The notes beneath the pieces are model-generated. The model saw only the letters and a program-made list of their open reading frames with translations, made no database searches and was not told the DNA's origin. DNA of 64,000 bases from Flagellimonas okinawensis (GTDB lineage Bacteria; Bacteroidota; Bacteroidia; Flavobacteriales; Flavobacteriaceae): the NCBI RefSeq assembly GCF_029194005.1, contig NZ_JARFVA010000011.1:1-64000 (forward strand), written 5' to 3'. Shown here one piece after another: positions 41,979 through 52,242 of the stretch. Numbering within the stretch: the first letter of the stretch is position 1; each line of letters starts with the position of its first letter. A program made the translations under genes and the position numbers.

Positions 41979-42893
41979 CTAAACTAGGTTGGTTTTCTCA
42001 AGGGATTCGAACAGTTCGCGCTGTTCCTGTGTCAGTTGCTTGGGTATTTTGACCTGATAGGTCAGGTACAGGTCACCGAACTGTCCCTCTTTCTTGTATT
42101 TAGGGAACCCCTTGCCCTTCAATTTTACCTTGGTACCGTTATCGGTTCCCGCTGCCACTTTCAATTTTACCTTTCCCGTCAAGGTCTCCACCTGTATCTC
42201 ACCGCCGAGGACTGCCTTTACCAAGGGAACCTCTACCGTTTTATAGAGGTTTGCCCCATCCCGTTTGAAGGCGGTATGGTTGACGATCGAAAAGGTTATA
42301 TATAGATCTCCTGCCGGTCCCCCTTCGATTCCGGGGCCACCATGTCCCTTTATCTTGATGGTCTGTCCATCCTCGATACCGGCCGGTATGGTCAGGCGAA
42401 TATTTTTGCCGTTCACCGTAAGGGTCTGTTTTTGGGGCGTATATACGTCCATCAAAGACAGTTGCAATTGGGCATTGTAATCCTGGCCCCTAAAACGTAC
42501 ACGCTGTCCCCCGGCTCCAAAACCTTGGCCACCTCCTCCGAACATGGATTCAAAAAAATCCGAAAAATCTTGATCGGAACCGCTTGTTCGGCTATAGGTG
42601 TAACCCGATCGATCACCTTGTCGACCTTGTTGGGCCCTGGAGCGTTTCGCCCTTTCGAACTCCTCGGCATGCTGCCAGTCTTGGCCGTATTCATCGTATT
42701 TCTTTCTTTTTTCGGGGTCCGACAATACTTCATTGGCCTCGTTGGCCCGCTTAAAGTTCATCTCCGCCTCCTTATCGTTCGGGTTGAGGTCTGGATGGTA
42801 TTTTCTCGCCAATTTGCGATAGGCCTTCTTAATGTCTTCGGTGGACGCTTTTTTATCCACTCCAAGTACCTTGTAATAATCGATAAATTCCAT
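41979..42893 (-). CDS. cbpA: CbpA-like DnaJ co-chaperone
   Basis: 304 aa from [12 protein letters not shown] (ATG at 42893). J domain about 3-68 with the HPD motif in [10 protein letters not shown]; a Gly-rich linker with [17 protein letters not shown]; two C-terminal beta domains ([61 protein letters not shown]). No zinc-finger repeats, so CbpA rather than DnaJ. Works with DnaK and possibly curved DNA. Operon with cbpM. Confidence 0.94.
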   Translation of the reverse strand: MEFIDYYKVLGVDKKASTEDIKKAYRKLARKYHPDLNPNDKEAEMNFKRANEANEVLSDPEKRKKYDEYGQDWQHAEEFERAKRSRAQQGRQGDRSGYTYSRTSGSDQDFSDFFESMFGGGGQGFGAGGQRVRFRGQDYNAQLQLSLMDVYTPQKQTLTVNGKNIRLTIPAGIEDGQTIKIKGHGGPGIEGGPAGDLYITFSIVNHTAFKRDGANLYKTVEVPLVKAVLGGEIQVETLTGKVKLKVAAGTDNGTKVKLKGKGFPKYKKEGQFGDLYLTYQVKIPKQLTQEQRELFESLEKTNLV

Positions 42894-42952
42894 AGCTCGA
42901 TACAACAATCTGAATTCTTGAACTCCTTTACCGCCACATCGACGGTCATACT

Positions 42953-42996
42953 CAAATTTCGGTAAAATTACCGGTTATCGCCAATGACCTTTATCA
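42953..42996 (-). promoter_or_regulatory. CRP/FNR-type promoter of cbpA-cbpM
   Basis: Dyad TGAC-CTTT-ATCA at 42985-42996 (centre 42990.5). On the minus strand GAAATTTG at 42953-42960 (5 of 6 matches) is 34 bp away. A weaker GAATTTCA lies 34 bp away on the plus strand towards upp, so one site may serve both directions. Confidence 0.5.
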
Positions 42997-43082
42997 GGAT
43001 TGGTCCGACCGCTCGAATCGGAATTTCACTTTTATATCTGGGGAGCAAGGATTACCTTTAAGAGAAAAACAAGCGTACCGAT

Positions 43083-43736
43083 ATGATCGTCCATCAATTT
43101 GACCAGTCCCCCTCCATACTCAACACCTTTATCGCGGAGATAAGGGATGTGAACATCCAAAAAGACCCAATGCGTTTCCGTAGGAACATTGAACGAATTG
43201 GTGAAGTACTGGCATACGAAATGAGCAAATCCTTGGGGTACACGGAAAGCGAGGTAAAGACCCCATTGGGCACCAAAACATCCTTATTATGCACCGAAAA
43301 GCTTGTGCTCTGCTCGGTATTGCGGGCAGGGCTGCCGTTGCACCATGGCATTCTTGGCTATTTTGATGGGGCCGAGAACGCTTTTATATCGGCATACCGA
43401 CACCATCCCAACAACGATGATGCCTTTGAGGTCATTGTAAAATATTTTGCCGCACCCGCCTTGGACGACAAGATCTTGGTATTGACCGATCCGATGTTGG
43501 CCACCGGAAAAACTTTGGAAAACGTGCTGGATTCGCTCAAGAGCCATGGGACGCCCAAACAGATCCATATCATTTCGGTGATCGGTTCCAAGTCGGGCCT
43601 GGCCAAAGTCGAAAAGGTATTCCCAAAGGATACCCATCTTTGGATCGCGGCCGTGGACGAACACTTGACCAGCAAGGGATATATTATTCCCGGGCTTGGT
43701 GATGCCGGGGACCTCAGTTACGGTGAAAAATTGTAG
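43083..43736 (+). CDS. upp: Uracil phosphoribosyltransferase
   Basis: 217 aa. Makes UMP from uracil and PRPP. CSVLRAGLPLHHGIL (about 79-93), the PRPP loop VLTDPMLATGKTL (about 136-148), and the C-terminal uracil-binding PGLGDAGDLSYGEKL, as in Upp, with Leu in place of the usual Arg after GDAGD. Located among stress genes rather than with nucleotide genes, it may support salvage during starvation. Divergent from cbpA. Confidence 0.95.
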   Translation: MIVHQFDQSPSILNTFIAEIRDVNIQKDPMRFRRNIERIGEVLAYEMSKSLGYTESEVKTPLGTKTSLLCTEKLVLCSVLRAGLPLHHGILGYFDGAENAFISAYRHHPNNDDAFEVIVKYFAAPALDDKILVLTDPMLATGKTLENVLDSLKSHGTPKQIHIISVIGSKSGLAKVEKVFPKDTHLWIAAVDEHLTSKGYIIPGLGDAGDLSYGEKL

Positions 43737-43749
43737 GATATCCCATGTC

Positions 43750-45120
43750 TTAGAGCAGGATTTCGACCATTTCGTTCATTTGAGGTATATGGCAGTCCCA
43801 TCCCTGGACTTCCCGAATTTTTTTTCCATAGGCTTCCATTGCGGACTTTTCCCCATGGACCAGGAAAACCTTTTCAGGAACATTTTTGATGTTCCCCATC
43901 CAGGTCAGTAGTTCCTTTTGGTCCGCATGTGCGGAAAGGCTTTCCAAATGATGTACTTTGGCCTTAACGGGAACATACTTTCCATATATTTTCAGTTCCT
44001 GGGCCCCTTCCAACAATTTTCTTCCCCGGGTCTCCTCGGCCATAAACCCGACCAATAAAATAGTTGTGGTCTGGATATCGGCCAGTTGTTTGATATAAGT
44101 GAGCACGCGTCCTCCCGTTACCATTCCACTTCCTGCAATGACGATTTTGGGCCTAGGGTCGTCAATGGTCTCCCATGTTTCCGCATAGGAACTTACCAAA
44201 TTGATATGGTTGCACATGTTCCTGTATTCCGAAGGACCGAGTTTATGCCAGTCGGGGAATTTCTTGAAAACTTCCAGTACGTTGTTTCCCATAGGGCTAT
44301 CGACAAAAATGGGGATGTTTGGAATACGGTTGCGCTGGTAGAGTTTCCAAAGTTGATACATCAAAGACTGTAAGCGTTCCACGGCAAACGACGGTATGAT
44401 CAAAGTTCCTTTGTGCTTCAGTGTATCGCGTACTAGCCCTGTCAAAATCTCCTCCACGTCCTCATCGGGATGCAGCCTATCACCATAAGTGCTTTCCACA
44501 AAAAGATAATCGGCCCATTCCGGTCGCTTGGGAGCGTCCAACAATTCATCCCGTTGTCTTCCCACATCGCCCGAAAAGACCAGACGTTTACCAAATAGGT
44601 CGATTTCCAGATAGGTCGAACCAAGGATATGCCCATTGGCCAGGAACCTTACGGAACAATGATCTGAAAGGACCACCTCGTGGCCCTCCTCCACCGGGGC
44701 AAAAAAATTCATGGCAAAGGAGGCTTCCGCTTTGGTATACAATGGCAGTGCGGGATCATGCTTACTGTAATGCTCCTTATTTGCCCTTTCGGCCTCCTCC
44801 TCCTGTATCTTGGCACTGTCCTCCAGTATGATCCTAGCGATTTCCAAGGTAGGTGCGGTTCCCAACACCTTGCCCCGAAAGCCTTGGCGAACCAACAACG
44901 GAAGGTATCCGCAATGGTCGAGGTGCCCATGGGTAAGCAGGACATAGTCTATATCCTTGACCGCTATGGGCAATGATTCCCAGTTTTGTTTCCTAAGCTC
45001 CTTTACCCCTTGGAAAAGGCCACAGTCCACCATGAGCCTTATCTCCTCGGTATGTAGGTAGAACTTGGAACCTGTAACGGTCTCTGAAGCTCCCAAAAAA
45101 TGTACTTGAAGTCTTTCCAT
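43750..45120 (-). CDS. MBL-fold/beta-CASP RNA-processing-type hydrolase
   Basis: 456 aa from MERLQVHFLGASETVTGS (ATG at 45120). Metallo-beta-lactamase motifs: THGHLDHCGYLP (HxHxDH, about 64-75), LANGHILGSTYLEI, FSGDVGR. The beta-CASP insert has FVDSPMGNNVLEVF, and the C-terminal part VIAGSGMVTGGRVLTYIK, HHLESLSAHADQKELLTWM and VFLVHGEKSAMEAY matches the RNA specificity domain of CPSF73-type enzymes. Probably an RNA endo/exonuclease. It starts 7 bp after the ATP-cone nuclease gene, so the two are one unit. Confidence 0.93.
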   Translation of the reverse strand: MERLQVHFLGASETVTGSKFYLHTEEIRLMVDCGLFQGVKELRKQNWESLPIAVKDIDYVLLTHGHLDHCGYLPLLVRQGFRGKVLGTAPTLEIARIILEDSAKIQEEEAERANKEHYSKHDPALPLYTKAEASFAMNFFAPVEEGHEVVLSDHCSVRFLANGHILGSTYLEIDLFGKRLVFSGDVGRQRDELLDAPKRPEWADYLFVESTYGDRLHPDEDVEEILTGLVRDTLKHKGTLIIPSFAVERLQSLMYQLWKLYQRNRIPNIPIFVDSPMGNNVLEVFKKFPDWHKLGPSEYRNMCNHINLVSSYAETWETIDDPRPKIVIAGSGMVTGGRVLTYIKQLADIQTTTILLVGFMAEETRGRKLLEGAQELKIYGKYVPVKAKVHHLESLSAHADQKELLTWMGNIKNVPEKVFLVHGEKSAMEAYGKKIREVQGWDCHIPQMNEMVEILL

Positions 45121-45127
45121 GATCATC

Positions 45128-45970
45128 TTAGAGTTTGCACAATGTTTTCATTTCCTTTAATATCCGTTGTTTTCTACCATTGGATACCCCGAGATGGTCA
45201 AGTAAAAAACTGTTCTTGATCAATTCCCTGCACAGGACCACGTCCCGATCGAGCAAAAAATGTTTCTCACGACCGGATAGCAATGTGGATACAGTGATGG
45301 GATAGAGCTTCAGCCTATCTATCCGTTCCTTGAGACCATCACCAAAGGGAAAGTCCCAGCTCAACAGGTAGAGCCCGACGCATTGTCCGTAGGCAAGGGC
45401 ATCTTGGGTAAACCGCGTATTGGTCACCAACCATGCCCGTGTATCCTCAAAACCGCCATCCTTTTCTTTATCGAGGGGAGGTTTGACATCCATGTACCTG
45501 GAATGGATATACAGCGGAACTTTCACATTGCATTTTAGGCCGTCCTCTCCATGGAACTTACATTCAATGATGTTGAGGGTCCCATTTTTGGTGGCGATCA
45601 CGTCTATTTCATGGGAAACACATGTTCCCTGCAACACTTCGCCCACTTTGGTTCGGTAGCCCGAATAATGCAAAACTCCACTGACGAACCTTTCAAAGGG
45701 AAAACCCGTGGGCCCCAATTCGTAAATGGCCTTTTTCAATTTGTATTTGGATGCGAAAACGGATTCCTTTTTCTTCAAAAGGGCAAAGGCTCGGTTGTAT
45801 ATTTCCTTGGTGGATATGCCCGGATAGAGTTCATCCCCTACCCGATGCACGATTTCTTGGATCGTTTCATCCGTGGCCCCACTATGGCGAAGGGAACTTT
45901 CCAGCTTTTCCACTGAAAACCGGACCTTTTCGCCCGTTGATTTGGTGATATGGAACTCCTCGGTGAGCAT
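45128..45970 (-). CDS. ATP-cone protein with PD-(D/E)XK nuclease domain
   Basis: 280 aa. Residues about 5-90 form an ATP-cone (ITKSTGEKVRFSVEKLESSLRHSGA, GISTKEIYNRAFALL), the nucleotide-sensing domain of ribonucleotide reductases and NrdR. Residues about 95-200 carry a Mrr-like nuclease core: FERFVSGVLHYSGY, then E-I-D-V-I and I-I-E-C-K-F, giving the D...ExK catalytic set. Such fusions suggest a nuclease gated by dATP/ATP. Directly upstream of the MBL/beta-CASP gene. No modification methylase is nearby, so classical restriction is unlikely. Confidence 0.85.
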   Translation of the reverse strand: MLTEEFHITKSTGEKVRFSVEKLESSLRHSGATDETIQEIVHRVGDELYPGISTKEIYNRAFALLKKKESVFASKYKLKKAIYELGPTGFPFERFVSGVLHYSGYRTKVGEVLQGTCVSHEIDVIATKNGTLNIIECKFHGEDGLKCNVKVPLYIHSRYMDVKPPLDKEKDGGFEDTRAWLVTNTRFTQDALAYGQCVGLYLLSWDFPFGDGLKERIDRLKLYPITVSTLLSGREKHFLLDRDVVLCRELIKNSFLLDHLGVSNGRKQRILKEMKTLCKL

Positions 45971-46045
45971 ACCACTAAAATACGCAACCTTTTAAAATCC
46001 ACTATCATTGGTTCCATCTTTTGTCCAAGGGCATTATAAATCGAT

Positions 46046-49000
46046 TTATGACAAAGGACTCTCGGCAACCTCCACTTCCCTTACCGTCCTTCCTTTTTGG
46101 AAGTAAAGGCGGATATCCTCCAATATCAAATACAGACAGGGCACGATTACAAGGATAATGGCCGTGGCAAATACAATCCCGAATCCCAGGGAGATCGCCA
46201 TGGGAATGAGGTAAAAGGCTTGGCTGGAAGTCTCCAGGATGATGGGTGCCAACCCACCAAAGGTTGTCATGGTGGTTAGGATGATTGGACGGAACCTCCG
46301 CAATCCGGCCTCATGTATGGATTTGTAGATGGGGTCCCCTTCCTTTCTGCGTTTGTTCGCATAATCGATCATGATCAGGGAATCATTGACCACAACACCT
46401 GAAAGGGCAATGACCCCCATCAAGCTCACAAGTGACAGGTCGTAACCCAAAAGGATATGGCCTATGACGGCACCGACGATACCAAAAGGAATGGCCGTCA
46501 TCACGATCAAAGGTTGCACGTAGCTGCCAAAAGCAACGGCCAACAGTGCATAGATCAACAGCATGGCAATGGCAAATCCGGCACGAAGTGTGCTGGTGCT
46601 CTCCCGCATATCTGCCTGGCTCCCTTCAAAGGTCCATGTGATACCCGGGAAGTCGGCACGGAGTTGGGGCAGCGTCTCCTCCTGTACCTTGGCAATTACC
46701 CTGTTCACGGCATTGGCGGGCTCTACGTCCATCCCTACATTGACCACCCGTCGTCCGTCCCTTCGGTTGATACTGGTAAAGGCCTCGCGCTGATTTACCT
46801 CGACCACGTCCATCAGGGGCACCTCAACCCCGTCCTGGGTCCTGACAAGGAAATTTTCAAGGTTCATGATGTCCTTTCGCTCTTCCATAGGTAGCTTTAC
46901 CCGTACTTCAATTTCATCCATTCCCCGGAGCTGCCTCATGGCCAAGGCACCAAAAAAACCGTTCCTGACCTGTCTTCCCACATCATTGGAGGTCAATCCA
47001 AGGTTCCTTCCCTGTGGCAACAACTTAAAATCGTACTGCAGCTTTCCCTTATTGTAATTATCCGTCACATCACGGGTATTCGAGAAAGCCTCCATACGTT
47101 CCACAAAAGCGGTACTGGCCTTTTCCAGTGCATTGATGTCGGTATGACTCAAATCAATGCTAATGGCCTGTCTGGCACCACCAGGACCACGTTCTGCTTC
47201 AAAGGTAATCTGATCGACGCCCTCAATGTCACCAATGTTGTCACGCCACAGGGCAATAACCTCACCAGCGGTGATATCCCTTTGGTCCGGTGGCAACATT
47301 ACGATTTCGACGTCGATGAAGTTCTGCCCCCTGACATTGGTCTTGATACCCTCGGCCACTTCGTACAGATCGTGTTCCTCGAACATCCGTTGTGTGGCAT
47401 CGGAGATGTCATGCGCCACTTTGGCCGCTTGGTCCGGGGTGGTACCCACGGGCAAACGGACACCGGCCTCGATTTCGTCCGCGGCCACTTCGGGCATCAT
47501 GATCATGCCCATATGCCCACTATATCCATAACCGCCGACAATCAATAGCAGGGCAATGGCCGCGGACAAGGTAATGTAACGATGCCTTAGGCAAGTGTCG
47601 AGCAAGGGACGGTACCTTTTATCCACGAATTCATTGAATTTGTTGGCAAAAGCACCTTGCCAACCCTCGAGTTTTTGGACCCATTTGTTCTTGCTCGGAT
47701 CCTTTTTCAAATGGGCCAAATGGGATGGAAGGATGAACAGGGCCTCCATTAAGGAGACAGCGAGTATGACGATTACCACGGCGGGCAATGGCTGCCAAAA
47801 CTTACCTGTTTCCCCTGGCATGAACAGCAACGGCACAAAAGCGATAATGGTAGTGGTTATACTGAAGACCACGGGCAGGGAAACATCCTTGGTACCCGCA
47901 ATGGCCGCTTTGATGGGACTTAGGCCCTTTTTACGGTATTCGTACACATTTTCCCCCACAACGATGGCATCATCCACAACGATACCGAGCACGACCAAAA
48001 AACCGAACATGGAAATCATGTTCACACTGATTCCGATCAGGGGAAGAAATATCATCCCCCCGATAAAGGAAACGGTCATTCCCATCATTACCCAAAAAGC
48101 GAGTCTGTATTCCAAGAACAGGGTAAGGATCAACAGTACGATGATGATGGCCAGCACTCCGTTCTCGGTAAGGAGCGACAAACGCTCACGATAATCTGCG
48201 GCGCGATTGCTATCGGTCCGGAACTTTACCCCTGGTGGCAATTGAAAATCTTCAAGGATTCCCATGGCCACGTCCTCGATTTCCATGGGGGACTGGTCCC
48301 CTATCCTAAAAATCTGCAGTTCCACATAGTTCTCCTGATTGAATTGGCCGTGGAAACCGGTCTCCTCAAAACCATCGGTAATGGTGGCAATATCCCCTAA
48401 GCTGACCTTCGCCCCCGAGGGTGCGGAGACCACGGTAATGTTTGCATATTCGTCCGCCCATTGTTTGCGCTCCTTCATACGCAACAAAATCTCACCGCTC
48501 TGGGTCTGTACCGCACCTGCGGGAACATCATTACTGCTCTGGCGTATGATGTCGGCGACCTGGCCAAGGGTGAGGTTATATTTTTGAAGGTTGTTCCGGG
48601 TAATCTCTATGCGGGTCTCATAGTCGGGAACATTGTTGAGCTCCACTTGGGTGATCGCTGGATTGCTTAGAAGAATGGTCCTGAGCCGCTCGGCCAGGAT
48701 CCTCAATGTCCAGATATCCGCCTTTCCGTACAGACCGATCTGCAAAACGTCCCGTTGGCGGGACCTAAGGCTCACCTCCGGCCTTTCGATATCATCGGGA
48801 AAGGTACGGATACGGTTGATGGCCTGATCGATATCCTGAAAAGCCTTCATCCGCTCGGAACCGGCGATGAGCTCGATGCTTATCTCCCCTGAGCCCTCGT
48901 TGGCCTGGGAAACGATTTCCTTGATTCCCTGAACGCTCCGAACGGCCTCTTCGACGGGCTGTAGCACACCTTGCTCCACCTCAGCCGGTGAGGCCCCGGG

Positions 49001-49192
49001 ATAGGCAACGGAGACATCCACAAAATCCAATTGAAATTCAGGGAACACCTCCTTTTGAATTGTGTACATGGTAAATATACCACCACCCAACAGTATCAAC
49101 ATCAATAGATTGGTGGCAATGGAATTCCGGGCCATATAGCCTATCGCCCCTTCTTTTCTGACTTTCTTTTCCTTATCCTTTTCCTCCATCAT
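46046..49192 (-). CDS. RND efflux transporter permease (AcrB/HAE family)
   Basis: About 1048 aa from Met at 49192 (or 49189); earlier codons overlap the adaptor gene. Proton-driven export across the inner membrane. TM1 ([17 protein letters not shown]) followed by [39 protein letters not shown], and a TM4 proton relay with Asp-Asp in [18 protein letters not shown]. Two large periplasmic loops and the mirrored second half ([23 protein letters not shown]) are complete. Works with the adaptor and outer-membrane factor encoded just upstream. Substrate unknown. Confidence 0.95.
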   Translation of the reverse strand: MMEEKDKEKKVRKEGAIGYMARNSIATNLLMLILLGGGIFTMYTIQKEVFPEFQLDFVDVSVAYPGASPAEVEQGVLQPVEEAVRSVQGIKEIVSQANEGSGEISIELIAGSERMKAFQDIDQAINRIRTFPDDIERPEVSLRSRQRDVLQIGLYGKADIWTLRILAERLRTILLSNPAITQVELNNVPDYETRIEITRNNLQKYNLTLGQVADIIRQSSNDVPAGAVQTQSGEILLRMKERKQWADEYANITVVSAPSGAKVSLGDIATITDGFEETGFHGQFNQENYVELQIFRIGDQSPMEIEDVAMGILEDFQLPPGVKFRTDSNRAADYRERLSLLTENGVLAIIIVLLILTLFLEYRLAFWVMMGMTVSFIGGMIFLPLIGISVNMISMFGFLVVLGIVVDDAIVVGENVYEYRKKGLSPIKAAIAGTKDVSLPVVFSITTTIIAFVPLLFMPGETGKFWQPLPAVVIVILAVSLMEALFILPSHLAHLKKDPSKNKWVQKLEGWQGAFANKFNEFVDKRYRPLLDTCLRHRYITLSAAIALLLIVGGYGYSGHMGMIMMPEVAADEIEAGVRLPVGTTPDQAAKVAHDISDATQRMFEEHDLYEVAEGIKTNVRGQNFIDVEIVMLPPDQRDITAGEVIALWRDNIGDIEGVDQITFEAERGPGGARQAISIDLSHTDINALEKASTAFVERMEAFSNTRDVTDNYNKGKLQYDFKLLPQGRNLGLTSNDVGRQVRNGFFGALAMRQLRGMDEIEVRVKLPMEERKDIMNLENFLVRTQDGVEVPLMDVVEVNQREAFTSINRRDGRRVVNVGMDVEPANAVNRVIAKVQEETLPQLRADFPGITWTFEGSQADMRESTSTLRAGFAIAMLLIYALLAVAFGSYVQPLIVMTAIPFGIVGAVIGHILLGYDLSLVSLMGVIALSGVVVNDSLIMIDYANKRRKEGDPIYKSIHEAGLRRFRPIILTTMTTFGGLAPIILETSSQAFYLIPMAISLGFGIVFATAIILVIVPCLYLILEDIRLYFQKGRTVREVEVAESPLS

Positions 49193-49199
49193 CTTTAAC

Positions 49200-50408
49200 T
49201 TATTTCGTTTCCCCTTTCGGGTTCCCATCGGAGCCCGTCCGCAGTGCTATTCCATTGGTCACTGTACTGAGGTTGGTGGTCACTACCTTGTCCCCATCAT
49301 TTAACCCTTCACGGATATAGGCATATTGTTTATCGATGAGCACAATATCCAATTCCCTTATTTCAAGCAGACCGTCTTTCATCACCCATGCGGTTTGATC
49401 CGTCCTGACCAGATCTCGATCGAGCCTGACCACATCCGAAATGGAGTCGGCCTCGATATTGACCTCAACAAAGGTTCCGATCATCAATTTGGGTTTTCCC
49501 TCGAGCTCAGTCCCTGTTGCCAAGGGATCGTGGACCCTTACCAGTACCCTGGCCAATCGGGTCTGGTCGTCCAAGGCTCCGATCTGCCTATCCAAATAGC
49601 CTTTTCGAGTGGCACCTTGGGGCCATGCCGAAGGGTTTTCGATTTCCACCCCGGAACCCTTTTCATTGCCCGAGCTTGGGAATTTGAGGTATCGGAGACG
49701 TGATGTGGGCACCGTGGCGATGACCCAATAACTATCGGTCCCCACAATCCGCCCAAGGGCATCACCTTGGGAAACCTGGGATCCCACCGTGACATTCTGC
49801 GTTAGGATATGGGCATCAAATGGCGCACGTATCGTGGTGCGTTCCAAGTTCAATCGAGCTTGGTTCATATTGGCCCTGGCAGCCTCTATGTTTGCCTTTA
49901 CGGCATTCAACTGAGGTTGGCGCAATACCAATTGTGTTTCGTTATCGGAAAGGGGATTGTCCCCGAAGAGGGAATCGTTGTTGATGAGTTCAAGGTCCTG
50001 TTCGGCAATTTGCTGGCGTCCCATTTCAGTGGCCAGGGCCGTTTCCGACTGAAGGAGTTCACTTTTCCTGAGTTCCAATGTATTCCTGTAATCGGATGGG
50101 TCTATCTGCAAGAGCACCTCCCCTTTTTTGACAAATCCCCCCGGGGTAAAGGCCGGGTCCCGTCGGATAATCTGTCCGGGCACCAATGGACTCAAGATCA
50201 CATCCTCCACGGGCTGTACGGTTCCGGTAGCGACGATGGTCGGTGTGTTGGTACCTTTCTCCGTGCTTACCACATCGACCAAAATAGCAGTTTCAATCGA
50301 TGCCCCTTCACTTTGGGCTTCAGGCTCGGTGGAAAATATCAACACCGTGATCAATGCTCCTGCCGCCAAAATGGCCAGGCAGATATAGAGTACTTTTTTA
50401 TTGTTCAT
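49200..50408 (-). CDS. RND efflux periplasmic adaptor (membrane fusion protein)
   Basis: 402 aa from [14 protein letters not shown] (ATG at 50408; 50435 is an alternative). N-terminal membrane anchor (about 6-22), then the membrane fusion protein order: lipoyl half ([33 protein letters not shown]), an alpha-hairpin of about 80 residues, the second lipoyl half ([32 protein letters not shown]), beta-barrel and C-terminal domain ([13 protein letters not shown]...[12 protein letters not shown]). Links the permease to the outer-membrane channel. Overlaps the outer-membrane factor gene by 11 bp. Confidence 0.93.
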   Translation of the reverse strand: MNNKKVLYICLAILAAGALITVLIFSTEPEAQSEGASIETAILVDVVSTEKGTNTPTIVATGTVQPVEDVILSPLVPGQIIRRDPAFTPGGFVKKGEVLLQIDPSDYRNTLELRKSELLQSETALATEMGRQQIAEQDLELINNDSLFGDNPLSDNETQLVLRQPQLNAVKANIEAARANMNQARLNLERTTIRAPFDAHILTQNVTVGSQVSQGDALGRIVGTDSYWVIATVPTSRLRYLKFPSSGNEKGSGVEIENPSAWPQGATRKGYLDRQIGALDDQTRLARVLVRVHDPLATGTELEGKPKLMIGTFVEVNIEADSISDVVRLDRDLVRTDQTAWVMKDGLLEIRELDIVLIDKQYAYIREGLNDGDKVVTTNLSTVTNGIALRTGSDGNPKGETK

Positions 50409-51852
50409 AGAGTTCGTCCAGTTTACTTTGTCCATTTTCAATGTCTCTTCCCGAATCAAATCCTCCCGCCAATGCGCGATGAAGGCCGATTCGAATCTGT
50501 ACATGTTGTAATCGGGCCGCCACCAGGTCCCTTCTCAACTGTTGTTCTTGGTCCAGGCCCAACAGTACGTCCAGATAAGGACTGAACCCATTTAAAAATT
50601 CCACTCGAAGTTGTTTATTGCTCTTTTCCGCAAGCTCCAATTGCCGTTCGATCTTTTCCAGTCGATCTAACTGGTTGATATCTTGGACCAGGGCATCCTC
50701 GACTTCACGAAAAGCGACCAAAGTCGCCTGTCCATATTCGTACAACCGTTGCTGTTTGATAGCAGTGGCCCTGTCCACTTCGGCATTCAGCCGACCTCCA
50801 TAAAAAAGAGGGGCTAGGATATTTCCCGCCAAGGAATAGGCCCAATTATCAAAAAGGTTATCAAAATTATTGGAACGCAATTGCCCTCTACCGCTCAACG
50901 ATATCCTTGGATATTTGCTCTGCACTGCGGAGGCCATATCCCTGTCCGCGGCCAGTAACTGGGCGAAGGAACGTTTAAGGTCGGGTCTTCTCCTGACCAG
51001 TTCCAAAGGAAGACCGATTTCGGGCAGTCCGGAAATGGTCGGCAAGGAAGAAGATGTCTCGATGATCATGGCTTGGGGCTGTTTGCCCAAGAGCACGGCC
51101 AATTGATTCTCCAACAAGCGTACATTGGTCTCAAAAATGATCTTCTGTTCGCGGGTGCTCTCCAACAGTTGTGCCTGTCGCAAGATATCCACGGCCCTGA
51201 TCTGTCCTCCCACGAAACGGGAACGGATCAATTTGATGATGGCCTCATTGGTCCTTATCTGATTTTCGGTAATCCGCAATTGTTCTTTGGCCGCCTGTAA
51301 TTGATACCAAGTACCGGCTATTTCGGCCGATAGGGAAAGAGCAAGGGCTTGATAGTCGAAATAACTGGCCTCGGATCTGAATTTCTCTGCATTGACAGCA
51401 GTACCGATTCGCCCCCATAGGTCGAGCTCGTAACTGGAAAGGAATCCCAATTGCGTATTTTCCCCACCGACAAAATCAGGTTCGGGAAGTGTCCTTGCGG
51501 TTTGGGCCGAGGCTTCTAGAGAAGGCCATTTATTGGAAGCCTGTGATCTCACGGAGGCCTTGGTCGCCAAAAACTGCTGCCATGTGGCCGCCAAATTCAT
51601 ATTGGATTCCATGGCACTATCGATCAAGGCGTTCAGATGCTGATCTTTAAAAACTTCCCACCATCTTTCGGTCACGACACTGTCCCCAGTTGACGTGAAT
51701 TCCTGATATTCTTTGATGGGAGGGGATATCTCTGAATATTTTGGGGAACAGTTCAAACAGAGCGTTACAATTACGGATAAGGGGAAAAACAAGGCCAAGC
51801 TCCGCCAACGGCCTACCTTTGGATGTATTCCCAAGATGGTTTCTTTTCTCAT
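50398..51852 (-). CDS. TolC/OprM-type outer-membrane efflux channel
   Basis: 484 aa. N-terminal hydrophobic signal ending in CLNCSPKY, a likely lipoprotein cleavage before Cys36 or thereabouts. Two repeats of the outer-membrane efflux domain: TERWWEVFKDQHLNALIDSAMESNMNLAATWQQFLA (first), IGLPLELVRRRPDLKRSFAQLLAADRDMASAVQSKYPRISLSG (the RPDL and YPRISL signatures). It is first in the operon ahead of the adaptor and permease, an order seen in some Bacteroidota systems. Confidence 0.94.
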   Translation of the reverse strand: MRKETILGIHPKVGRWRSLALFFPLSVIVTLCLNCSPKYSEISPPIKEYQEFTSTGDSVVTERWWEVFKDQHLNALIDSAMESNMNLAATWQQFLATKASVRSQASNKWPSLEASAQTARTLPEPDFVGGENTQLGFLSSYELDLWGRIGTAVNAEKFRSEASYFDYQALALSLSAEIAGTWYQLQAAKEQLRITENQIRTNEAIIKLIRSRFVGGQIRAVDILRQAQLLESTREQKIIFETNVRLLENQLAVLLGKQPQAMIIETSSSLPTISGLPEIGLPLELVRRRPDLKRSFAQLLAADRDMASAVQSKYPRISLSGRGQLRSNNFDNLFDNWAYSLAGNILAPLFYGGRLNAEVDRATAIKQQRLYEYGQATLVAFREVEDALVQDINQLDRLEKIERQLELAEKSNKQLRVEFLNGFSPYLDVLLGLDQEQQLRRDLVAARLQHVQIRIGLHRALAGGFDSGRDIENGQSKLDELYEQ

Positions 51853-52242
51853 ACCTTGATTTGATGGATACGGTCCCTTTAAGAACCATGCCTATTTAAG
51901 TACGTGATTTTCAAGGTTTTTTAAAAATAAAACCGTTTCAACAACCATACGGACCCCCTGAACGTCAATTTTTGACTTCTTAAGGGGCTTACAGTACAAT
52001 ATGGACCTGACTATTGATTAAAAAGTAAGTGGTCTGAGAACAGTCGTTATATAATGGAACCTACCCAATCAGCTACCATACAACAACTAAATCCATACAT
52101 CCCAGTTGTTCTTCCCATGTCAATATAAAGCTACAGGTTGCGCATCAAAAAAGAATAGGTCTCACGCTCAAAGCTTCCAAGGGTATGGGGTCCTGTGGCA
52201 GGGTCCATTCATGAAAGCATCTCCAATAATGGTAATGACCCA
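51853..52242. other. Intergenic region upstream of the RND operon
   Basis: 390 bases between the start of the RND operon and the end of the ABC permease gene. No convincing gene. It must hold the RND promoter on the minus strand, but I see no clean TAnnTTTG with a -33 TTG and no dyad of the TGAN6TCA type. GTCAATTTTTGAC at 51964-51976 is an inverted repeat that could bind a regulator. Confidence 0.4.
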
